Shown piece after piece: positions 1 to 7,288 of a stretch of 64,000 nt of DNA. Made by a program: the position numbers and the translations under genes. The notes under the pieces were generated by a model. That model had not been told where the DNA came from. It searched no databases and was given only the letters and a program-made list of their open reading frames with translations. Positions within the stretch are counted from its first letter, which is position 1; each line of letters begins with the position of its first letter. Source of the DNA: Thermomonas sp. XSG (GTDB taxonomy: Bacteria > Pseudomonadota > Gammaproteobacteria > Xanthomonadales > Xanthomonadaceae); assembly GCF_014678725.1 (NCBI RefSeq), contig NZ_CP061497.1, forward strand, positions 1,256,001 to 1,320,000, in the 5' to 3' direction.

Positions 1-1261
1 CGGCCTTGCCGCTGGCGCCGTCCATGATCGAGGTGTCCAGTTCGTTGCGGCCGTCGTGGGTGAATACCGCGCCGCGCCCGGCGTTGAACTGCGGCGCATC
101 CTCCAGCACGGTGATCGCGGCGGTGACCGCGTCCAGCGACGAGGCGCCCGCCTGCAGCTTGGCGTGGCCGGCCCGCAGCGCCGCTTCCAGCGCACGCTTG
201 ACCACGGCCTCCTCGTCGGCGGTCAGGTCGCCCGGCTCCACCCCGGCACCGCCATGGATGACCAGCGTCGGCGTGTCCAGAGCCACCAGCACGCCGTCGC
301 GCACCGCGTAACTGCGCTGCGCCAGCGGCCGCTCCACCCGACCCTCGGGCAGGCGCAGCAGCGAATCCGCGCCGGCCACCACGGTGTCGAAGCGATCGAG
401 GTTCATCGCCACGTCTTCCGCCTGCTTCCGGGTGAAGCCGCCGCGTACCACGACGGCACCCGCGCCAGGCGCGGTGGCGTAGATGCGCGCGCTGCCGTCG
501 CCTTCCACCGCCACCGCCGCGTCCTCGTCCACGCCCAGCCCCAGAAGCGGCTTACCGGCCAGGTGCTCGGCCTTGGCGAGGAAGGCGACCAGGCGACCCA
601 GCCGGGCGCGTTCGCTGAAGTGGGTGTCGGTGACGATGCCCTTGAGCTGCGCGATGTGCAGGAAGTCCGTCTCGATGGTGTTGCCGTCGCCCAGCGGGTC
701 GGCCAGCGCGCGCGGGCTGGTCTGGCTGCCGCCGTCCATCGCCCCGTACAGGTATTCGCCGAGCATGGCCAAGCCGGCGCTGGTGCCGCCCAGCGGCTTG
801 CCCGCCTTCACGTGTGCATCCAGCGCAGCGCCCACCGGGGTGCCACGCCAGTAGCGGACGTAGCGGGACTGGTCGCCGCCCGCCAGGAAGATGCCGTCGG
901 CGCGCTTGAGCGCGGCCAGGATCTTCGGGTCGCTGGCGGCCTCGCGGTCCTTGAATACGAAGGTTTCGACCGACTTGATCCCGCCGACCTCGTTGAAGAA
1001 TTCCTCGCCGATCTCGCCGCCCTGCGATGCGCGCAACACCACGATGTGGCCGTTGCCGGCCTTCTTCATGAACCAGTGCATGGCATCGAAATTGCGGTCG
1101 CCGCCGCCCATCAGCAGCAGGCCCGGCTGCACCTTGCCCGGCGTCCTGGCCTGCAGGTCGCCCAGCACGTAATGGCCGAAATCGGCGGCCAGCACCGGCA
1201 GGATTGGTGCCGCGGCCAGCACCGCGGCAAGCATCATCGACCAACCGGCGCGTCGCTTCAT
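1..1261 (-). CDS. Secreted cyanophycinase fused to isoaspartyl peptidase (partial, C-terminus off window)
   Basis: The first 420 residues are visible; the gene runs off the left edge. Residues 1-26 look like a signal peptide. Residues about 46-300 form a peptidase S51/cyanophycinase domain: nucleophile elbow GGTSAG with Ser161, and DTHFSERARLGRL with His214, as in CphB-type enzymes that cut cyanophycin into beta-Asp-Arg. From about residue 331 the same frame continues into the N-terminus of a type-2 asparaginase/isoaspartyl peptidase (TLVIHGGAG, then FNAGRGAVFT and ELDTSIMDG). I checked the frame codon by codon across the junction and found no stop or frameshift. The catalytic Thr of the Ntn-hydrolase part would lie outside the window. 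The fused enzyme could in principle turn cyanophycin into free Asp and Arg outside the cytoplasm. It is divergent from the sigma/anti-sigma/receptor trio, with a 94-bp gap. Fusion as seen: certain. Substrate: inferred. Confidence 0.88.
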   Translation of the reverse strand, partial: MKRRAGWSMMLAAVLAAAPILPVLAADFGHYVLGDLQARTPGKVQPGLLLMGGGDRNFDAMHWFMKKAGNGHIVVLRASQGGEIGEEFFNEVGGIKSVETFVFKDREAASDPKILAALKRADGIFLAGGDQSRYVRYWRGTPVGAALDAHVKAGKPLGGTSAGLAMLGEYLYGAMDGGSQTSPRALADPLGDGNTIETDFLHIAQLKGIVTDTHFSERARLGRLVAFLAKAEHLAGKPLLGLGVDEDAAVAVEGDGSARIYATAPGAGAVVVRGGFTRKQAEDVAMNLDRFDTVVAGADSLLRLPEGRVERPLAQRSYAVRDGVLVALDTPTLVIHGGAGVEPGDLTADEEAVVKRALEAALRAGHAKLQAGASSLDAVTAAITVLEDAPQFNAGRGAVFTHDGRNELDTSIMDGASGKA

Positions 1262-1355
1262 CGTCCACTTCCCCTTCATTCGCAGATACGTCATTAGACG
1301 AACGTACACCGGTTTCCCCCCGCTCGCGGCGCTGCACTTTCGCTATGGTAGGCGG

Positions 1356-1925
1356 ATGCAGACCGAACTCGACCGCTGGTTCGTCCACGAAATCCTCGTC
1401 CACGAGGAAGCGCTGATGCGCTTCCTGCACCGGCACTGGCCGCACCGCGACGAGCTGCACGACCTGCGCCAGGAGCTCTACGCGCGCATCTACGAGGCCG
1501 GCGCGAAGTCGCGCCCGACCCAGCCGCGGGCGTTCCTGTTCGCCAGCGCGCGCCACCTGATGACCGACCGGCTGCGCCGCGCCAAGGTGGTATCGATCGA
1601 GCCGATGGGTGATTTCGAGCCTTCGCTCGTCTTGGTGGATGAGGTCTCGCCGGAACGCTGGTGCGGCGGCCGTCAGGCCCTGCGCCGGCTGGCCGACGCC
1701 TTCGACCGGTTGCCCGACCGCTGCCGGGAGGTGGTGTGGCTGCGGCGGGTGGAGGAGTTGTCGCAAAAGGACGTGGCATCGCGCTTGGGCATCAGCGAGA
1801 AAACCGTGGAAAAGCACATCGCCAAGGGCATGCGCCTGCTCGCCGACGCGCTGTATACCGGCGAGCTGCAGGCGCGCGCGGAGCCCGGGGCGGCGAACGC
1901 CGCGGCACGGCGGCAGGCGGACTGA
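1356..1925 (+). CDS. ECF RNA polymerase sigma factor, FecI-like
   Basis: This 189-residue protein has the size of an extracytoplasmic-function sigma factor. Region 2 covers about residues 15-80 and region 4 about 120-170; the latter carries a clear helix-turn-helix (LSQKDVASRLGISEKTVEKH). It is followed after only 3 bases by a FecR-type anti-sigma factor and then by a TonB-dependent receptor. This order defines cell-surface signalling units, in which a substrate bound at the receptor releases the sigma factor. Family knowledge: such sigma factors usually drive the neighbouring receptor gene. The inducing ligand cannot be read from the sequence. The divergent cyanophycinase fusion makes a cyanophycin product a plausible candidate. 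Confidence 0.9.
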   Translation: MQTELDRWFVHEILVHEEALMRFLHRHWPHRDELHDLRQELYARIYEAGAKSRPTQPRAFLFASARHLMTDRLRRAKVVSIEPMGDFEPSLVLVDEVSPERWCGGRQALRRLADAFDRLPDRCREVVWLRRVEELSQKDVASRLGISEKTVEKHIAKGMRLLADALYTGELQARAEPGAANAAARRQAD

Positions 1926-1928
1926 ACG

Positions 1929-2978
1929 ATGCGCGCCGACAGCATGGCGATCGAGCAGGCGGCGGCGGGCTGGCTGGCCCGCCGCGACGGCGGCCGCTGG
2001 AATGCGGAGGAGGAAGCCGCGCTGCAGCGCTGGCTGGACGCCGACGTCGGCCACCGGGTGGCATTCCTGCGACTGGAAGCCGCTTGGCAGGAAGGCGGGC
2101 GACTGCAGGCGCTGGGGGCCGGCTGGCAGGACAGCGCCGCGCCCGCGCGCGGCCACTGGCAGGTATCGCCCGCCGGTCGCCGCGAACAGATGCTGCAGGC
2201 GATGGCGCAACGCCCTGCAGCCGCCCGGCCGGTTCGGCAGCGGCGCTTCGCGCATTTCGCGGCGGCGGCGACCCTGGCCGGCTGCGCGCTGGCGCTGGCC
2301 TGGGGCTGGCGCAGCCAGACCCGCGTCGATACCGCCACCTACCGCACCGCCATGGGCGAAGTGCGCACGCTGCCGCTGGCCGACGGTTCGCACGCAACCC
2401 TGGCCAGCGCCACCGGCATCGAGGTGCGGCTGTCGGGGCGTGCCCGCGACGTTGCCCTGACCTCGGGCGAGGCGATCTTCGAGGTCGCCAAGGATCCGCG
2501 CCGGCCGTTCTCGGTGGCCGCCGAGGGCTACCGCGCAGTGGCGGTGGGCACGCGTTTTTCGGTGCGTCGCGATGTCGCCGCACTGCGCGTGGTGGTGACC
2601 GAAGGCACGGTGCGGCTGGATGCGCCCGCCACCGCCGCCGGCGCCATCCCGTCGGTGATGCTGCCGGCCGGCAGCGTTGCGCTGGTGCGCGGCAACGGCC
2701 TGCTGGTGCGCAGCCTGCCGCTGGCCGACGCACAGCGGCTGCTGGACTGGCGCGACGGGCTGCTGGCCTTCCGCGACGCGCCGCTGAGCGAAGTGGTGGC
2801 GGAGTTCAACCGCTACAACGCACGCAAGCTGGTGCTGGCCGACGCCGAGGCAGGGGCGCTGCGGATCGGCGGCAACTTCCGCTGGGACAACACCGAAGGC
2901 TTCGTGCGCCTGCTTGAAGCCGGCTTCCCGGTGCACGCGGAAGCGGACAAGGGCCGCATCGTGCTGCACTCGCGCTGA
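1929..2978 (+). CDS. FecR-family anti-sigma factor/transmembrane sensor
   Basis: The protein has 349 residues. An N-terminal DUF4880-type cytoplasmic segment (about 6-50, with the Trp-rich RWLDADVGHRVAFLRLEAAW pattern) should hold the sigma factor. A single hydrophobic segment at about 108-128 crosses the inner membrane. A periplasmic FecR domain follows (about 135-230), and a C-terminal DUF4974 (about 265-345, starting LLDWRDGLLAF) resembles the STN fold that contacts the receptor. It starts 3 bases after the sigma gene and is therefore co-transcribed with it. Role inferred from family and order: it relays receptor occupancy to the ECF sigma factor. Confidence 0.9.
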   Translation: MRADSMAIEQAAAGWLARRDGGRWNAEEEAALQRWLDADVGHRVAFLRLEAAWQEGGRLQALGAGWQDSAAPARGHWQVSPAGRREQMLQAMAQRPAAARPVRQRRFAHFAAAATLAGCALALAWGWRSQTRVDTATYRTAMGEVRTLPLADGSHATLASATGIEVRLSGRARDVALTSGEAIFEVAKDPRRPFSVAAEGYRAVAVGTRFSVRRDVAALRVVVTEGTVRLDAPATAAGAIPSVMLPAGSVALVRGNGLLVRSLPLADAQRLLDWRDGLLAFRDAPLSEVVAEFNRYNARKLVLADAEAGALRIGGNFRWDNTEGFVRLLEAGFPVHAEADKGRIVLHSR

Positions 2979-3174
2979 GCGCGGACGCGGCGGCAGCGCA
3001 GGCTCCGAAGCAATCACGCAACGGGCGCGCATTGCGGTGCGGCCGCCGATCACAGCACGGTGGGCGCGGCCAACACGGCAGGGGGTGCCGAAAGGCCCGG
3101 GGGGATTTCCCGCCATCGTTCGTCATGAATCCGTAATGGCGTCCAGCCCGGGCGCCCGGGGGAAAACCAACACC

Positions 3175-6100
3175 ATGAAACCGTCTCGCCCGCTCCGCGT
3201 CCTGTTGCTGTCACTGGCCTGTTCCGCCGCCCTGGCGGCGCAGGCGCAAACCGCCCGCCTCGACATCCCCGCCGGCGATCTCGCCAGCGCGCTGGACGCC
3301 TATGCGCGGCAGACCGGCACCCAGCTGGTGTACCGCGCCGACCAGCTCAAGGGCGCGCGCAGCGCCGGCCTGAGCGGGCAGGCGGCGTCGCCGCAATCGC
3401 TCGACGCGCTGCTCAAGGGCAGCGGCTTCCGTGCCCAGCGCGATGCCTCCGGCGCGATGCTGATCGTGCCGAACGGCGCCGCGGCCAAGCCGGCCGCCCC
3501 CGCCCGTCCGGCGACGCAGGCGCGGCCCGCGCAGGCGGCCACCGACGCGCCGGTCACCAACCTTGAGGCCATCCAGGTCACCGGCTCGCGCATCCCGCGC
3601 GCGCAGGTGGAAGGACCCGCGCCGATCACCGTGGTGTCCTCGGAGCAGATCCAGGCCGCCGGCCTGACCTCGGTGCCGGATCTGCTGCGCTCGCTCAGCC
3701 AGAACAGCGGCAGCGTGCAGGGCCAGCAGAACACCACCAGCGCGCAGTCCACGCCCGGCGCGCAGGCGGTCGACCTGCGCGGCCTCGGTCCCAACCACAC
3801 GCTGGTGCTGGTCAACGGCCGCCGGATCGCCGACTTCCCGCTGCCGCTCAACAGCCGCAGCAACTTCACCGACATCGGCAACCTGCCGCTGGGGATGATC
3901 GACCGGGTCGAGATCCTGACCGGCAGCGCCTCGGCGGTGTACGGCTCCGACGCGATGGCCGGCGTGATCAACTTCATCCTGAAGAAGTCCGTCGACGGCA
4001 CCATCCTCGACTACCGCTACGGCGACACCAGCCGCGGCGGCGGCGAGTCCCACCACCTGACCCTGACCAGCGGCTTCGAGCGCGACGGTTTCACCGGCGT
4101 GGTCGGCCTGGAGCTGCTAGACAAGAAGCCGCTGTGGGGCTACCAGCGCGGCATCCAGGACTCCACGCTGGATGCCCCCACCTCGCGCCGGCGGCTGCCG
4201 CGCCTGACCGCGCAGCTGTACGACTGGGACGACGACGTCAACATCGCCCCCGCCGACGGCTGCCAGGCCATGGCCGGCCTCAACGAGGGCACCACCGTGC
4301 TGGCGGAGGACCGCTACGGCGAACCCTACTGCGGCAGCGAACGCGCGATCGCCTATCGGACCATCCAGAACCAGCGCAAGGGCGCCAATGCCTACGGCGC
4401 GTTCGAATACACCATCTCCGACAGCCTGACCTGGTTCGCCGACGTGCAGCTGGGCTGGCAGGAGGTCAAGCTGCTGACCGGCACCAACGGCAACGACGTC
4501 GCCAGTGACCACATGGGCTGGGAGTTCCACGATCCGGCCTCGACCAACAACTACCGCAACAAGATGTTCTTCAACGCCAACACCGGCCACTACGAGATCT
4601 GGTCGCGGCAGTTCACCCCCGAGGAGATCGGCGGACTCGGCAACCGCATGAACGTCACCACCGAGAAGACCCTGGCGGTGACCACGGGTTTCAACGGCAC
4701 GTTCGGCGAGAACTGGGACTGGGAAGCGTCCTACAACCATTCCCAGTACAAGGCCGACGTGGGCATGCCGCGCATCCGCGCCGCCGCCGCCAACCGCCTG
4801 TTCCTGGGCGAACGTCTGGGTTATGACGACGACGGCTACGCGATCTACGCGCCGGACCCGGCGCGCCTGTTCACCCCGCTGACCGAAGCGGAGTTCGCCT
4901 CGATCGCGGCGATGTCGACGTTCCGCCCGAAGTCGGACAACGACAACCTCAGCTTCACCGCCAGCACCCCGTCGCTGTTCACCCTGCCCGCCGGCGACGT
5001 CGGCTTTGCCGGCGCGCTGGAATACGGCAGCCAGTCCTACCGCATCAACCCGGACCCGCTGGCGCTGACCGAAGACGCCTATGTCGGCCCGCGCTACGGC
5101 GACGGCAGCGGCAGTCGCGACCGCTGGAGCGCCGCCGGCGAACTGCGCATGCCGCTGCTGTCCTCGCTGCAAGCCAGCCTGGCCGGGCGTTATGACCGTT
5201 ACAGCTACGGTGGCAAGCACCCGGGCAAGTTCACCTGGAGCGCCGGCCTGGAATGGCGGCCGATCGACACCCTGCTGATGCGCGGCTCCTACGGCACCGG
5301 CTTCCGCGCCCCGGACATGCACTACCTGTTCGCGGGCCAGGACTATTACCGCACCCGTTACGCCACCGACTACTACCAGTGCCGCACCGACGAACCGGGT
5401 TACAGCGACGGTGACTGCTACGACGACGGCAGCTGGGACGTCAGCACCTTCGACGTCTACACCGGCAACCTCGAACTGGACGTCGAAACCAGCCGCTCCA
5501 TGACCGCCGGCTTCGTGTGGTCGCCGACTTCCGCCTTCGACATCGCGATGGACTTCTACAAGATCCGGGTGATGAACCAGGTGCAGGCGCAGGACCGCGA
5601 ACTGCTGCGGATGACCGAAGCGGATTGCCGCCTCGGCAAGACCGCCGAGGGCGTGACCGTAGACGCCAACTCACCCACCTGCGCCGATGCACTGGCGCGG
5701 GTGATCCGCGACGCCAACGGTGACATCACCAGCGTGCACTTCGCGCCGATCAACATCTCCCAGGAGGAAACCTCCGGCATCGACGTCACCGCCAACTACC
5801 GCCTGCAGACTGCGGTGGCCGGCGACTTCCGTTTCACCGCCAGTTACAACTGGGCCCGCCGCCACACCCGGATCCAGTACCCGGGTGATCCGTCCGAGGA
5901 CATGCTGGACGTCAGCTTCAGCGCCACCACCCTGCCCCGCAGCAAGGGCAACGTCGGCGCGACCTGGGACCGCGGCGCCTGGGGTGCGAGCCTGTTCGGC
6001 ACCTACCTCGGCCGCGTGGCCAACTACGACAACGACGCTTGGACGCAGGCCACCTGGCGCTTCAACGCCGGCGCGCGCTACGACGTGAACGACCACTTCC

Positions 6101-6258
6101 GCGTGTCGCTGACCGTCAACAACCTGCTCGACAAGATGCCGCCGAAGGACCCGACCTGGGCGAACTACCCGTACTACGACACCTCGTGGTTCGACAGCTT
6201 CGGCCGCAGCTTCTTCGTCCAGCTCACCTACAAGTTCGGCGGCAAGCCGCTGGACTGA
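3175..6258 (+). CDS. TonB-dependent outer-membrane receptor with STN signalling domain
   Basis: I chose the ATG at 3175 because it opens directly into a signal peptide (residues 1 to about 23, ending AAQAQT); the open frame further upstream is not coding. The product is 1027 residues. It has a secretin/TonB short N-terminal (STN) domain (about 25-75), an Ala/Pro-rich linker, a TonB-box-like stretch (LEAIQVTGSRI), a plug domain with the RGLGPNHTLVLVNGRR pattern, and a large 22-strand-type barrel. The STN domain is typical of receptors that signal through FecR/FecI, and those two genes lie just upstream. The ligand is unknown. Receptors with this plug style in Xanthomonadales take up varied organic nutrients, not only siderophores. 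A strong terminator follows at 6288-6313. Confidence 0.92.
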   Translation: MKPSRPLRVLLLSLACSAALAAQAQTARLDIPAGDLASALDAYARQTGTQLVYRADQLKGARSAGLSGQAASPQSLDALLKGSGFRAQRDASGAMLIVPNGAAAKPAAPARPATQARPAQAATDAPVTNLEAIQVTGSRIPRAQVEGPAPITVVSSEQIQAAGLTSVPDLLRSLSQNSGSVQGQQNTTSAQSTPGAQAVDLRGLGPNHTLVLVNGRRIADFPLPLNSRSNFTDIGNLPLGMIDRVEILTGSASAVYGSDAMAGVINFILKKSVDGTILDYRYGDTSRGGGESHHLTLTSGFERDGFTGVVGLELLDKKPLWGYQRGIQDSTLDAPTSRRRLPRLTAQLYDWDDDVNIAPADGCQAMAGLNEGTTVLAEDRYGEPYCGSERAIAYRTIQNQRKGANAYGAFEYTISDSLTWFADVQLGWQEVKLLTGTNGNDVASDHMGWEFHDPASTNNYRNKMFFNANTGHYEIWSRQFTPEEIGGLGNRMNVTTEKTLAVTTGFNGTFGENWDWEASYNHSQYKADVGMPRIRAAAANRLFLGERLGYDDDGYAIYAPDPARLFTPLTEAEFASIAAMSTFRPKSDNDNLSFTASTPSLFTLPAGDVGFAGALEYGSQSYRINPDPLALTEDAYVGPRYGDGSGSRDRWSAAGELRMPLLSSLQASLAGRYDRYSYGGKHPGKFTWSAGLEWRPIDTLLMRGSYGTGFRAPDMHYLFAGQDYYRTRYATDYYQCRTDEPGYSDGDCYDDGSWDVSTFDVYTGNLELDVETSRSMTAGFVWSPTSAFDIAMDFYKIRVMNQVQAQDRELLRMTEADCRLGKTAEGVTVDANSPTCADALARVIRDANGDITSVHFAPINISQEETSGIDVTANYRLQTAVAGDFRFTASYNWARRHTRIQYPGDPSEDMLDVSFSATTLPRSKGNVGATWDRGAWGASLFGTYLGRVANYDNDAWTQATWRFNAGARYDVNDHFRVSLTVNNLLDKMPPKDPTWANYPYYDTSWFDSFGRSFFVQLTYKFGGKPLD

Positions 6259-6287
6259 GCAGGCCCTGCACGCACATGGCACCCCCT

Positions 6288-6313
6288 GCCCCGGCCCAGC
6301 CGGGGCTTTTTTT
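6288..6313 (+). terminator. Rho-independent terminator after the TonB receptor
   Basis: A perfect 7-bp GC stem (GCCCCGG at 6288-6294 and CCGGGGC at 6300-6306) with a 5-base loop is followed at once by seven T residues (6307-6313). It lies 30 bases after the receptor stop and just before the 3' end of the convergent gene at 6320. Confidence 0.9.
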
Positions 6314-6319
6314 ACGCGA

Positions 6320-7288
6320 TCAGTTCGCGCCGGGCAGCGCCTCGCCGACGAAGCGGCGGTAACCCAGGTAATGGTGGAACACGAAGCCATCGAAGGCCGG
6401 GCGGTCGCGGTAGGCATCTTCGACCTTGCCGGCCTCGCGCTCGAACGCCGCCTCGCTCATGCCATGAAAGCTCAGCTTGGCCGGTTCACCGGGGTTGAAC
6501 TCCAGGCCGATGACCACGCGTTTGCCTGTGCGGCTGGCATAGTCCATCTCGTCCTGCGCATGCGACAGGATGGAGTCGCGGCCCTCGGCGCGGTTGCGAT
6601 AGTCCATCAGCGCGATGTAATCGGTGAGGTCGGCGACGTGTTCGCTGACCGGCTTGCGCACGCCTCGCCATTCCAGCGCAATGCCGTCCCACCAGAACGG
6701 CATCGCCGGCCCGATCGCCAGCGTCTGCCCGGACTTGCGCCGGGCCTCGATCATCGCAGCGGTCATGTCGAGGAAGCCGTGCAGCAACCGCGGGCGGGTG
6801 GCGTCTTCCCATTCATCCAGCAAATGCGGCTCGATGTCGTAGTTGACCCCGTCGAAGCGCTCGGCCGGCGCCGCCGCCGCGTTGTAGTCCAGCACCCGTT
6901 GCAGCATCGCCACCGCCTTGCGCTGGTGGCGCGGCAGCACGTAGCGCTCGGTGCTCAGGTACCAGGATCCGAGCAGCGCGTACACGCGGATGCCGCGGGC
7001 GTGCGCGTTGCGAATGAACGCGCGGTACAGCTGCGGCTGCTGCTCGATCAGATTGCGCCGCTGGAACGCATCGGCATACAGATAGACGACATTGACCCGC
7101 TTGCGCTGCAGGAACGCCAGCGCCTCGTCCGCCACCGCCGGCGATTCCAGCATCGCGAACGAGGGCCCTTCCCAGGTCCACACCGCGCGGGGCGCCGGGG
7201 CCATGGCCGGCTCCTGCGCACAGGCATTGGTGGCCAGCGCCAGCAGCGCGCACAAGGCCAGTTTCGTTGCCAGCCTGACCGGACTCAT
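6320..7288 (-). CDS. Secreted GH18-like TIM-barrel hydrolase, last gene of the polysaccharide operon
   Basis: The product is 322 residues with an N-terminal signal sequence (hydrophobic 5-22); a Cys at 23 could make it a lipoprotein but the lipobox is weak. Residues 145-153 read FDGVNYDIE, which matches the DGxDxDxE active-site pattern of family-18 glycoside hydrolases in all but one hydrophobic position, with Glu153 as candidate acid. YIALMDYR further on resembles the GH18 MxYD motif, and beta-strand-like segments (VNVVYLYAD, IRVYALLG, RVVIGLEF) fit a TIM barrel. Its start codon overlaps the stop of the LTA-synthase-like gene by 4 bases (ATGA), so it is translationally coupled. I infer that it trims or processes the polymer made by this operon, as hydrolases do in pel and pga systems. 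The exact family is not recognised. Confidence 0.72.
   Translation of the reverse strand: MSPVRLATKLALCALLALATNACAQEPAMAPAPRAVWTWEGPSFAMLESPAVADEALAFLQRKRVNVVYLYADAFQRRNLIEQQPQLYRAFIRNAHARGIRVYALLGSWYLSTERYVLPRHQRKAVAMLQRVLDYNAAAAPAERFDGVNYDIEPHLLDEWEDATRPRLLHGFLDMTAAMIEARRKSGQTLAIGPAMPFWWDGIALEWRGVRKPVSEHVADLTDYIALMDYRNRAEGRDSILSHAQDEMDYASRTGKRVVIGLEFNPGEPAKLSFHGMSEAAFEREAGKVEDAYRDRPAFDGFVFHHYLGYRRFVGEALPGAN

Noticed and set aside
552-3116. 854-residue minus-strand open frame
   Set aside because: It lies antisense to the cyanophycinase fusion, sigma factor and FecR. Its Arg/His/Gln-rich translation is typical of a high-GC shadow frame.
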